NCBI GenBank assembly: GCA_035606945.1
Contig: DATNDR010000115.1
Location: 1-64,000 of the forward strand
From: GCA-003244245 sp035606945
Lineage (GTDB): Bacteria > Actinomycetota > Actinomycetes > Mycobacteriales > Pseudonocardiaceae
Reading direction: 5' to 3'
Length of the DNA: 64,000 nt
Part shown: one piece after another, positions 49,605 through 56,965 of the stretch
How positions within the stretch are numbered: the stretch's first letter is position 1
Layout: the number at the start of each line of letters is the position of its first letter
Made by a program: the position numbers and the translations under genes
The notes under the pieces: generated by a model
Seen by the model: the letters and a program-made list of their open reading frames with translations, nothing else
The model's database searches: none
What the model was told of the DNA's origin: nothing

Positions 49605-50321
49605 TTAGATGACGGCGACGGTGAGCAGTAGCGCGGCCAGCGTCAGGGTGAGCCGCAGCCCCCGCTGGTGGCCTTGCCACTGGCTGTCCCACCAGGTGCC
49701 GTCGCCGCTGTAGTGGCGGCCCAGCGCCATCGCGGCTCGCCCCAGGCCGAAACCGAAACCGCTGGCCAGCGCCACCGGCCAGGCGCTCACCAGCAGCACC
49801 GCGACCAGCGGGAGGTAGGGCAGGTTGCTCGGCATGTGGGTGCGAACCCCACTACCCATCTCGAAGCCGAATCGCAACGCCCCCGCATCGCCACCGGACG
49901 CGATCACCGTCGAGGGCACCTGGGCCCGCCGGTGCGGCAGCGCCACGCGGTGCAACCCGCACTCGCCGGCGAGCACGAACAGCGCCACTGCCGCGATCAC
50001 CCCGACCCGCACGGCGGGTGGCAGCACCGGCCGTACCAGGCTGCCCAGCACCACCGCGACCGCGCTGACGGCGAGGCCCCCGGCGATCAGACCGACAGTG
50101 AAGTAGCTGCGTGACGAATCCCGCCAGACCGGCGAGCTCAGCAGGGACGCCGAGTTGGTGCTTCACGCCGAGCCGGACAGCGCGTAGCCGGCGACCAGCC
50201 CGAGTAGCAGCCAGGTCAGCAGCCAACCGGACGGCATCACCGGCGCAGCGACCGCCAGCACCGCCATCGCGGCGGTGACCTGTACAGGCCCCCAGACGGC
50301 GCGCCGCAGACGTTGGATCAT
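49605..50321 (-). pseudogene. membrane protein gene of the Mau-like module, interrupted by in-frame TGA
   Basis: From ATG 50321 the frame encodes two helices (VWGPVQVTAAMAVLAVAAPVM, LLTWLLLGLVAGYALSGS), hits TGA at 50163-50165 and then goes on in the same frame to 49605 as good coding sequence with four to five more helices (FTVGLIAGGLAVSAVAVVLG, LPPAVRVGVIAAVALFVLAG, LPYLPLVAVLLVSAWPVALA, RLTLTLAALLLTVAV). The sequence reads smoothly across the stop, as one gene with a nonsense mutation or, less likely, a recoded TGA. It follows the Cys-rich Tat protein gene by 14 bp. Confidence 0.6.
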
Positions 50322-50335
50322 CAGGACAGCGGCGC

Positions 50336-50848
50336 CTAATCCGCCGCTTCGTTGGGCAGCCTCGCGCTGCACACCAGCTGCTCCAGGTTCGGTGCCCCGC
50401 TGTAGTGCACCTCACCGTCTGCGCATCGGAACGTCCAATTGTCGCTCTTCCACAGCCAGGCGTTGCGGGGATCGGGTCCGGAACGGCAGATGTTGTGGGG
50501 CTGGTAACACTCCTCGCCCCCCTTCCCGTCGCCGTAGCAACCGTTCCTGAACCACTTGTCCAAGCCGCAGTACGACTCGGAGTACGGCGCACCGATACAG
50601 GTAGGTCCGTGCGGCCCGTAGTGGTAACGACCGCAATCGGGATACTCCGAGCCCTGATCGGCCCAGGCCCGGCGGGCTAGCGGGATCCAACCGAGCATGG
50701 TGAGGCCCAACGTCATGGCGGCGGTGCCGGCGACGGCTAGGAACCCGCGCCGGCGCAGCCCGGTCGCGGCGGCGTCGGCGAACTGCACGGTACGCGGTTG
50801 CGGGGCAGCACCGGGCTGGTCGAGGCGGGGGATGTCAGGGTGGATCAT
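50336..50848 (-). CDS. Cys-rich Tat-exported small protein, MauA-like by context
   Basis: A 170-residue protein. A long N-terminus with a twin-arginine signal (LRRRGFLAVAGTAAMTLGLTMLG, residues 31-53) leads to cleavage near residue 63 (AWA-DQ). The mature ~107 residues contain eight Cys (72, 84, 94, 104, 114, 121, 142, 160) and clustered Trp/Tyr (NAWLWKSDNWTF). No family is certain. A long Tat signal, dense disulfides and neighbours like MauE and MauD recall the light chain of methylamine dehydrogenase, which has twelve Cys and a Trp-derived cofactor; no heavy-chain gene is present. Start and stop overlap neighbours. Confidence 0.7.
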   Translation of the reverse strand: MIHPDIPRLDQPGAAPQPRTVQFADAAATGLRRRGFLAVAGTAAMTLGLTMLGWIPLARRAWADQGSEYPDCGRYHYGPHGPTCIGAPYSESYCGLDKWFRNGCYGDGKGGEECYQPHNICRSGPDPRNAWLWKSDNWTFRCADGEVHYSGAPNLEQLVCSARLPNEAAD

Positions 50849-51366
50849 CGCGCTCCTTGCTGGACCATCGCCGTGTTGAGCAGGCCGGCTACTTGCTCGG
50901 GGAGCTGCTGGGCAGCCACCACCGGCTGGGCAGCCACCACCGTGCCGTCGTCGTCGACGTGCAGCAGGGCCGGAGCCCAGGGCAGGTCGAGCTGCGTGAC
51001 GAGCGCCGGGTCGACGCGCGAGCTGATGACAGGTGAATCGGTCCAGTGCTGACGGGGTGCGCGTGGGGACAGCACCTCGAAGCGGACGCCCGGATGCTCG
51101 GCGGGCAGGCGCGTGAACGGCTCGTGGACCTCGTCACACAGGCCGCAGCCGGGATCGAGGACCAGCAGGATCGCGGGCCCCGCGCCGGCCAGCTGCGGTA
51201 CCCGGCGACCCATCGTGGCGCGCCAGGGCTGCATCCCCTGCTCGGACCGCAGCGTTACCACCTCGGTCTGCAGTTCCCGCAGTTGCCGCAGCATCCCGGC
51301 CATCGCCAGGGTCAGCACGGCCAGGCAGCCCCAAGCCAGCGTCAGCGCGGCGGCGAGCACACTCAT
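50845..51366 (-). CDS. MauD-like membrane-anchored thioredoxin-fold protein
   Basis: A 173-residue protein with one N-terminal membrane helix (LAAALTLAWGCLAVLTLAMAG), a short coiled segment and a thioredoxin-like domain with the redox pair CGLC (Cys74, Cys77) in LVLDPGCGLCDEV. It resembles MauD/TlpA-type reductants that shape disulfides outside the membrane. ATG 51366 overlaps the MauE-like stop, and its own stop overlaps the Cys-rich protein start, so the three are made together. Confidence 0.78.
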   Translation of the reverse strand: MSVLAAALTLAWGCLAVLTLAMAGMLRQLRELQTEVVTLRSEQGMQPWRATMGRRVPQLAGAGPAILLVLDPGCGLCDEVHEPFTRLPAEHPGVRFEVLSPRAPRQHWTDSPVISSRVDPALVTQLDLPWAPALLHVDDDGTVVAAQPVVAAQQLPEQVAGLLNTAMVQQGAR

Positions 51367-51854
51367 GCGACCTGCCCGTCGACGGCCGCCGGCAGGGTGT
51401 AGAGCAATACCGCCAGCACCAGCGCGCAGCCCACCACCAGCACGGCGACCCCACCGCTGGGCAGGGCGACCGCGGGATACAGCGCAGTCGCGGCCAGCGT
51501 GGCGATCGACAGCACCACGGCCCGGGCGATCCCGCCCGGCCCGACCTGGGTGCCCATCCGGTTGCAGCCGCAATCGGACAGATCTCCCCGGTGGTGGCGC
51601 CACCACAGGTGCACGGCGAAGGCCAGGTAGAGCGCGGTCTGCGCGGCCAACGCCCAGCGCAGCGCGTCGCTGCCGAAGACGACCGCGGCGACTGACGGCA
51701 CGCCGACCGCCAGCTCGACGACCGCGATGGCGCGGGCCGCCGCCAGGCCGGTGCCCGCCGCGCGAGCCAGGTACTTCGGTGTCCTCAGATGCTCGAGCCC
51801 GGCTTCCACCAGCAGGAATGCCGCTGCGAGCACGGGCACTCCAAGCAGGATCAT
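51363..51854 (-). CDS. MauE/DoxX-like redox membrane protein
   Basis: A 163-residue protein with four helices and an internal DCGCNRMG motif near residue 94, the Cys pair that marks MauE and related DoxX-fold membrane proteins. These move electrons across the membrane to a periplasmic thioredoxin-like partner. Overlaps (ATGA) with both the upstream and downstream genes give strong support for one operon. Confidence 0.8.
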   Translation of the reverse strand: MILLGVPVLAAAFLLVEAGLEHLRTPKYLARAAGTGLAAARAIAVVELAVGVPSVAAVVFGSDALRWALAAQTALYLAFAVHLWWRHHRGDLSDCGCNRMGTQVGPGGIARAVVLSIATLAATALYPAVALPSGGVAVLVVGCALVLAVLLYTLPAAVDGQVA

Positions 51855-52600
51855 GGGGACTCCCAGGTCACACTCAACTCATGAACAAACGCTAGTACCT
51901 GGTGCAAGTCGGAGGTGTCAGCCGGTCCGGGCACCAGGCGGGTCACCGCGGTGGGAGTGGCCAAGACCAGTATGTCCGGCCGGGACCGCCCCTGGGCGCC
52001 GGGGCCGAGCGGTTGGCGCCACAGTTCCCCGTGCTGGGTCGCAAGGCCCCGGAAATCCGGGACGGCGACCTGGCTGGTACCGGGACGTTCGATGATCAGG
52101 TAGCCGATCCCGGGCACCTCCTTGGCCACCCGTACCGGCTCGGCTTGCACCTGCCCGGCGCTACGTGGCTGGACCAGCATGCCCAGCGGCGTGTCGGTCA
52201 ACCGGAACGCGTCGAAGATCGTCGCGATGCTGTCGGGGGCGCCGCTGGCCCGGGTGTGCAGCTCGAACCACTGCCCGCGCCAGGCGGCCCGGTAATCGGG
52301 AGCGTCCGTGCCGGCGGGGTTGTCCCGGATGCCGGTGATCAGCTCACCGCCTCGGTAAGGCTGGTGGACCAGCCGATCAGGGATGGTGGTGTAGGTGCTG
52401 TGCCAGTCGAAGGCACCGGCCTCGGCGACGGTGAAGGTCCGCCGAGCGCCCCGGACCAACGCGACGAAGTCGCACGACCAGGGCCTGGAGACGTCCAGCG
52501 CGGAGCTGCGCAGCCGCACCTGGGTGCCGTCGGGGGTGACGAACGAGGGACCGCCCCGCCACGGCCAGTCGTACCGCCCGCGTTGTGAGGATGTGATCAC
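51851..52600 (-). CDS. unknown protein at the head of the Mau-like module
   Basis: From GTG 52600, 6 nt after GGAG, it encodes 249 residues without signal peptide or membrane helix. It is rich in beta strands and Trp (RYDWPWRGGPSFVTPDGTQVRL, WRGQWFELHTR, IGYLIIERPG). I know no family. Position suggests a cytosolic partner of the redox module. Upstream of GTG the frame stays open to 52666 but with unlikely composition. Confidence 0.6.
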   Translation of the reverse strand: MITSSQRGRYDWPWRGGPSFVTPDGTQVRLRSSALDVSRPWSCDFVALVRGARRTFTVAEAGAFDWHSTYTTIPDRLVHQPYRGGELITGIRDNPAGTDAPDYRAAWRGQWFELHTRASGAPDSIATIFDAFRLTDTPLGMLVQPRSAGQVQAEPVRVAKEVPGIGYLIIERPGTSQVAVPDFRGLATQHGELWRQPLGPGAQGRSRPDILVLATPTAVTRLVPGPADTSDLHQVLAFVHELSVTWESP

Positions 52601-52691
52601 ATATATCTCCCGCGCCGGGACACTGCACGCGATACTCGCACACTTGCTGTCGCTATTCGTGAGCAATCAGTTACGGCGTGTCCTCAGAAGT

Positions 52692-53594
52692 TCAGGTGGC
52701 CACCAGCTCGGTCGGCACGGTGATCACGTCCACCATGGCGCCGTTGCGCAGCACGGTGATCGGCAACCTGATGCCGATGGCGTCGGAGAACAGCTGGCGC
52801 TGGATGCCCTGAGCGTCGGTGACCGGCCGGCGTCCCGCGCTGAGTACGAGATCCCCGGCGCGCAGCCCGGCCCGGTCGGCCGGACTGCCCGGGATGACCT
52901 CCACCAGGCGCAGGCCCGACGCCTGCCCGGTGCGTTGCGCGACCGGCGTGGGCAGCGGAGCCGGCACCCCGACCAGGCCGAGGTAGCCCCGGCGCACCCG
53001 GCCATCGGCCAGTAACGCCCCGATGATGCGGCGGGTGGTCGCGTTGACCGGCACCGCCATGCCGAGCCCGAAACCGGCGACCGCGGTGTTGATCCCGACC
53101 ACCTTGGCGGCCGCGTCCGCCAGCGCGCCACCGGAGTTGCCGGGGTTGAGCGCGGCGTCGGTCTGGATCACGTCCTCGATCACTCGCATGGCCCGGCCGG
53201 ATCGCACCGGCAGCGAGCGGCCCAGCCCGCTGACGACGCCCGCGGTCACCGACCCGGCGAGTCCCAACGGGCTGCCGATGGCGACCACCAACTGCCCGAC
53301 GACCAGTTCGTCGGCGTCGCCCAGCTCGGCCGCGGCCGGCGTTGTGCCCCGGGCCCGGAGCACCGCGAGGTCGGACAGCGGGTCGACGCCCACCACGTCG
53401 AAGCGGCTCTCGGTGCCGTCGGTGAACGCGGCGACACCGTCGTGCGCGGCTCCCACGACGTGCGCGTTGGTCAGCAGCAGCCCGTCATCGGCGAAGACGA
53501 CGGCTGACCCGGCGCCCGGACCGATCCGGAGGCTGGCGACGTGCGGGGTGACCGCGGCAGCCACTGAACTGACCGTGTGGGAGTAGGAATCCAT
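52692..53594 (-). CDS. HtrA/DegP-like serine protease with PDZ domain, no export signal
   Basis: A 300-residue trypsin-like protease: His in LLLTNAHVVG, Asp in DPLSDLAVLR and Ser in LNPGNSGGAL form the catalytic triad, and a PDZ domain follows (about 215-300, LRLVEVIPGSPADRAGLRAGDLVLSAG). Unlike usual HtrA proteins there is no signal peptide or membrane anchor, so it seems cytosolic. ATG 53594 was preferred over GTG 53612. A GTTGC...GCAAC repeat (53635-53651) lies upstream and may be regulatory. Confidence 0.88.
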   Translation of the reverse strand: MDSYSHTVSSVAAAVTPHVASLRIGPGAGSAVVFADDGLLLTNAHVVGAAHDGVAAFTDGTESRFDVVGVDPLSDLAVLRARGTTPAAAELGDADELVVGQLVVAIGSPLGLAGSVTAGVVSGLGRSLPVRSGRAMRVIEDVIQTDAALNPGNSGGALADAAAKVVGINTAVAGFGLGMAVPVNATTRRIIGALLADGRVRRGYLGLVGVPAPLPTPVAQRTGQASGLRLVEVIPGSPADRAGLRAGDLVLSAGRRPVTDAQGIQRQLFSDAIGIRLPITVLRNGAMVDVITVPTELVAT

Positions 53595-53701
53595 GGCGTC
53601 CACCGTGACCACCGACCTCCAGCAGCATTACATCGTTGCAGTGATAGCAACGCTGCTGCGTCGGGCACTGTTCCGGGGTGAAACATCAGTGAGCACGGTA
53701 G

Positions 53702-53818
53702 TACTGCGCGCAGGTCTTATCCGATTGTTATGAACAGACGTGGGCCGAGTGGGAGGCACATGACGACGCACCGGCCTGGGGGACCGTCATGGCTGACGGG
53801 CTCGATAGCTCCCCATGA
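53702..53818 (+). pseudogene. MazE-type antitoxin, C-terminal remnant
   Basis: The frame ending at TGA 53816-53818 reads YEQTWAEWEAHDDAPAWGTV and MADGLDSSP, the acidic, Trp-rich toxin-binding tail of a ribbon-helix-helix MazE-like antitoxin. Stop TAG at 53699 cuts the frame just upstream and the DNA-binding half is missing. Its stop overlaps the MazF remnant ATG (ATGA), keeping the ancestral antitoxin-toxin order. Confidence 0.55.
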
Positions 53819-54127
53819 GGCGTGGCGAGATCTGGCTGGTCGACCTCGATCCCGGGCTCGGGTCTGAAGCGGACAAGATGCGGCCTGCGGTGATGGTCAG
53901 TGACAACGGCGCCAATGCGGCTGCGCAGCGGTCCGACCGTGGTGTCCTGACGGTGGTGCCTGTGACGACGAACGTGCGCCCGGTGTGGGCTGCTCCGAGA
54001 CTCCAAAGCGCAGGCTGAGCAAGTCCGATCGGTCGCCGTGATCCGGCTCGGACACCGTGTCGGCGTACTTCCTGGTGATCTACTGGCCCAGCTCGATGCT
54101 GCTCTCCGGCTGCACCTGGGCTTGTAA
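53815..54127 (+). pseudogene. MazF/PemK-family toxin, frameshifted
   Basis: ATG 53815 starts a typical MazF: MRRGEIWLVDLDPGLGSEAD, RPAVMVSDNGAN and VLTVVPVTTNVRPVW. A deletion and frameshift near 53995 move the rest to another frame: SKAQAEQVRSVAVIRLGHRVG and LLAQLDAALRLHLGL ending at TAA 54125-54127. The middle ~15 residues are lost. The truncated 67-codon product lacks the C-terminal part of the fold, so the toxin should be inactive. Confidence 0.75.
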
Positions 54128-54270
54128 GCGAGACGAAGGGCCCCGAAAGCGAGGCACTCACTCGCTACATCGCACGGCTGGCCGGAACGCCGGTGGTATC
54201 CAGCGTTTTACTCACGCTGGAGACACGCCGCGCGGTGCAACGTAAGGATCCGGCCGCGCTCGGGACACGT
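54121..54270 (+). pseudogene. PIN-domain (VapC) internal fragment
   Basis: The frame from 54121 reads LVSETKGPESEALTRYIARL and GTPVVSSVLLTLETRRAVQR, KDPAALG, the part of a VapC PIN protein that follows the N-terminal LDSSALVK. The N-terminus is replaced by the end of the MazF remnant, and the C-terminal half is cut by the def terminator hairpin. It records a second PIN toxin loss within 5 kb. Confidence 0.55.
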
Positions 54271-54271
54271 G

Positions 54272-54319
54272 CGCTGCTACCCCACCCGGTGCAGTCACGC
54301 CCCGGGTGGGGTAGCAGCG
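54272..54319 (-). terminator. hairpin at the end of def
   Basis: Inverted 18-bp arms, CGCTGCTACCCCACCCGG (54272-54289) and its complement (54302-54319), close a 12-nt loop. The right arm is inside the last codons of def (AATPPGA), and the rest lies past the stop. It is a strong structure in either direction but has no T-run, so it may need Rho or act as an mRNA end-stabiliser. Confidence 0.55.
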
Positions 54320-54861
54320 GGATCCCAAGCCAGGCCGGGGATCCCCCAGCCTTGTGCTTTGAGCATTTTTTTCGCTTCGCGGGCGTGCCGGCCGACCAGC
54401 CTGTTGAGGTAGAGGATGCCGTCGAGGTGGTCGGTTTCGTGCTGGAGGCAGCGGGCCAGCAAGCCGGTGCCCTCGACGCTGATCGGCGCCCCGTCGGCGT
54501 CGACCCCGGTGACCTCCGCCCAGCTGGCCCGACCGGTGGGAAAGCCCTCGCCGGGCACCGACAGGCAGCCCTCCCAGTCATTGTCGGGGTCGGGCATCGT
54601 CTCCGGGCGCGGGCTGGTTTCCAGTACCGGGTTGACCACCACACCCCGGTATCTGACGTCGTGCGCATCTGTGCAGTCGTAGACGAACACCCGCAAGTCC
54701 ACCCCGATCTGGTTGGCTGCGAGCCCGACGCCCTCGGCTGCGGCCATCGTGTCGAACATGTCATCGACGAGGGTGTGCAGCTCAGTACCGAACTCCGTGA
54801 CCAGCCTGGTGGGGGTGTACAGCACGGGGTCACCCACGATGCGAATCGGACGAACAGCCAT
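54295..54861 (-). CDS. def: peptide deformylase
   Basis: A 188-residue Fe-dependent deformylase removing the formyl group from nascent proteins. The three family motifs are GVGLAANQIGV, EGCLSVPGE (metal Cys) and QHETDHLDG (two metal His and the catalytic Glu). ATG 54861 (MAVRPIRIVGDPVL) is the usual start; ATG 54870 adds three residues. The order def, DUF3263, LytR_C is as in M. tuberculosis Rv0429c-Rv0431. Divergent from the DUF3263 gene. Confidence 0.95.
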   Translation of the reverse strand: MAVRPIRIVGDPVLYTPTRLVTEFGTELHTLVDDMFDTMAAAEGVGLAANQIGVDLRVFVYDCTDAHDVRYRGVVVNPVLETSPRPETMPDPDNDWEGCLSVPGEGFPTGRASWAEVTGVDADGAPISVEGTGLLARCLQHETDHLDGILYLNRLVGRHAREAKKMLKAQGWGIPGLAWDPAATPPGA

Positions 54862-55008
54862 GATGGCCAACAGTAATCAGCGCCGTCGCCGCCGCGATCG
54901 CTGGGGAGTCCCGGGGCGTCAGCGCCGTATCCGCGCCACCGCGTGATTGAATGCCGCCAGAATCACACGACTGTGATTCGCCGGAATGGCGCGGGAGCGA
55001 GGAAAACG

Positions 55009-55305
55009 ATGGACGCCGCACAGGCGCTGGACCCGATCGACGACCAGCCCGGGGGGCTGAGCCGCCAAGAACACGAGATGTTGGCCTTCGAGCGGCAGTG
55101 GTGGCGTTACGCGGGAGCCAAAGAGCAGGCCATCCGGGAGCAGTTCGGCATCTCCGCCACCCGCTACTACCAGACGCTCAACGACGTGATCGACCGGCCG
55201 GAGGCGCTTGCCACGGATCCGATGCTGGTCAAGCGGTTGCGGCGGCTGCGATCGGGTCGGCAGCGCGCACGGGCCGCCCGCCGGCTCGGTGTCGATCCGA
55301 AGTAG
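55009..55305 (+). CDS. DUF3263 protein
   Basis: A 98-residue helical basic protein. Its core (LSRQEHEMLAFERQWWRYAGAKEQAIREQFG, SATRYYQTLNDVIDRPEA, DPMLVKRLRRLRSGRQRARAARR) is the DUF3263 pattern, resembling a helix-turn-helix DNA-binding domain. ATG 55009 follows GAGCGAGGA. It is 3 bp before the LytR_C gene and divergent from def. Confidence 0.92.
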   Translation: MDAAQALDPIDDQPGGLSRQEHEMLAFERQWWRYAGAKEQAIREQFGISATRYYQTLNDVIDRPEALATDPMLVKRLRRLRSGRQRARAARRLGVDPK

Positions 55306-55308
55306 TTC

Positions 55309-55911
55309 ATGAGCACGCCGAACAAGCCCGGTAGCCGCCGGAAGCGCACCGCTGGAGTGGCGCTGATCGCGCTTGCGGTCATGGCGGCCACGATCGGTGT
55401 GGTGCTGGCGCTCACCCGCGGGGGTCAGCTCAAGGCGACCGGGCCCTCGACATCCATCTCGGCTCAACCGCTGCCGCCGCCGCGCCCCACCGCCATCCCC
55501 TTCCCGCCGCCGGTGATCTCTACTACGGCCCAAACGCCGGTAGTCATCCCGCCCGCGGTCCCCGAGCCCGCGCCCGCGGAGGCCGCTCCTCTTGAGCAAG
55601 CTGTTCCGGCCAACGGGAAGGGAGCCAGCCGCGGCGAGGTCAGGATCTACAACAACAGCACCATCCGCGGATTGGCGGCGCGGGCCGCTCGGGATCTCAG
55701 CGCCGCCGGTTGGACGGTGGTGGAGGTTGGCAACTACCCGTGGGGAATCATCCCGACGACCACCGTGTACTACCAGGAGGACACCGACCAGCGGGCTGGT
55801 GCCGAGGCGATCGCATCTGAGTTCGGCATGCGCGCTGAGCCCCGGTTCCCCGGCATCGCCAACGCCAGTCCCGGCCTTATCGTGATTGTGACCAACGATT
55901 ACCGCACCTGA
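55309..55911 (+). CDS. LytR C-terminal domain (LytR_C) membrane protein
   Basis: A 200-residue protein: one N-terminal helix (GVALIALAVMAATIGVVLALT), a Pro-rich extracytoplasmic linker (45-95) and a LytR_C domain (about 108-200, GEVRIYNNSTIRGLAARAARDLSAAGW, VYYQEDTDQRAGAEAIASEF). Likely a cell-envelope protein; its M. tuberculosis counterpart is Rv0431. It has no LytR-CpsA-Psr catalytic domain. Confidence 0.9.
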   Translation: MSTPNKPGSRRKRTAGVALIALAVMAATIGVVLALTRGGQLKATGPSTSISAQPLPPPRPTAIPFPPPVISTTAQTPVVIPPAVPEPAPAEAAPLEQAVPANGKGASRGEVRIYNNSTIRGLAARAARDLSAAGWTVVEVGNYPWGIIPTTTVYYQEDTDQRAGAEAIASEFGMRAEPRFPGIANASPGLIVIVTNDYRT

Positions 55912-55924
55912 GAACGGGACACCC

Positions 55925-56965
55925 ATGACCGACATCCCCCGGCTATGGGTCCGTCATGAGGTGCGGTGCACCGAACGTCGCGCGCCCATCGTGCCAGCAG
56001 ACGCTCGACTCCTCGTCGACAGCGGTATCCCGGTGACAGTCGAGGACTCGCCGCAGCGGGTGTGCCCGATTGCGGACTACGCCGCGGCCGGCTGCCGGAT
56101 CGCCGAGCCGGGCAGCTGGGTCGATGCGCCGGATGACGAGTTCATCGTCGGGTTGAAGGAGCTGCCGGCTACGCCGGCGGCGTTGCGTCACCGGCACGTG
56201 TTCTTCGGCCACGCCTACAAAGGGCAGCGCGGTGCGCGGCAGCTGTTGCAGCGGTTCACTGCGGGTGGCGGCACGCTGTTCGACCTGGAGTACCTGGTGG
56301 ATGCCCGGGGTCATCGGCTCGTCGCGTTCGGCTATTGGGCCGGCTACGTCGGCGCCGCGCTTGCGGTGCTGCACCACCGCGGGCAGCTCAGCTCGCCGTT
56401 GCAGCCGCTGACGAGGGAGTCACTGGACGCTGCGTTGACCCGGCCGGGTCGGGGCAAGCCACCCAGGGCACTGGTCATCGGCGCATTCGGGCGCTGCGGG
56501 CGCGGCGCGCGGGCTGCCCTCGTCACCGCCGGCATCCCGACCTCCTGCTGGGGTCTTGACGAAACGTCGGAGCTGGACCGGGCGGCCCTGCTCGAGCACG
56601 ACATCTTGATCAACACCGTGCTGATCACCGCGCCGGTAGCGCCCTTCCTGATCCCGGCAGATCTGGATGACCCAGCGCGCCGCCTGGCCGTTATCTGCGA
56701 CGTCACCTGCGATGTGACGTCGGCCTGCAACATGCTGCCCATCAATGACCGCACCACCAGTTGGTCTGCGCCCGCACGCCGGCTGCGTGCAGAGCCCCGA
56801 CCGCTGGACATCATCGCCATCGACAACCTGCCCGCACTGCTGCCCCGCGAAGCGAGCATCGGCTTCTCGGCCGACCTGCTCCCGCACCTGAGGTCGGTGG
56901 GCGCCTCGGCGCCGTGGCAGCGCTGCCGCCAGTCGTTCCACCTGGAGCTGGCCCGCGCCGGCTAG
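55925..56965 (+). CDS. saccharopine dehydrogenase (lysine-forming)-like protein
   Basis: A 346-residue protein resembling fungal-type saccharopine dehydrogenase (NAD+, L-lysine-forming, LYS1). It has LWVRHEVRCTERRAPIVPADARLLVDSG, FIVGLKELP with the catalytic Lys, HRHVFFGHAYKGQ with the catalytic His, YWAGYVGAALAVL and ALVIGAFGRCGRGARAAL for NAD binding. A bacterial homolog is not usual in lysine biosynthesis and may serve lysine breakdown or another amine. ATG 55925. The stop overlaps the convergent ATPase gene. Confidence 0.85.
   Translation: MTDIPRLWVRHEVRCTERRAPIVPADARLLVDSGIPVTVEDSPQRVCPIADYAAAGCRIAEPGSWVDAPDDEFIVGLKELPATPAALRHRHVFFGHAYKGQRGARQLLQRFTAGGGTLFDLEYLVDARGHRLVAFGYWAGYVGAALAVLHHRGQLSSPLQPLTRESLDAALTRPGRGKPPRALVIGAFGRCGRGARAALVTAGIPTSCWGLDETSELDRAALLEHDILINTVLITAPVAPFLIPADLDDPARRLAVICDVTCDVTSACNMLPINDRTTSWSAPARRLRAEPRPLDIIAIDNLPALLPREASIGFSADLLPHLRSVGASAPWQRCRQSFHLELARAG

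Noticed and set aside
50163..50165. TGA as a selenocysteine codon
   Set aside because: No SECIS-like hairpin seen after it, and the SelD-superfamily gene at 60 kb is of the AIR-synthase-related type rather than a typical selD.
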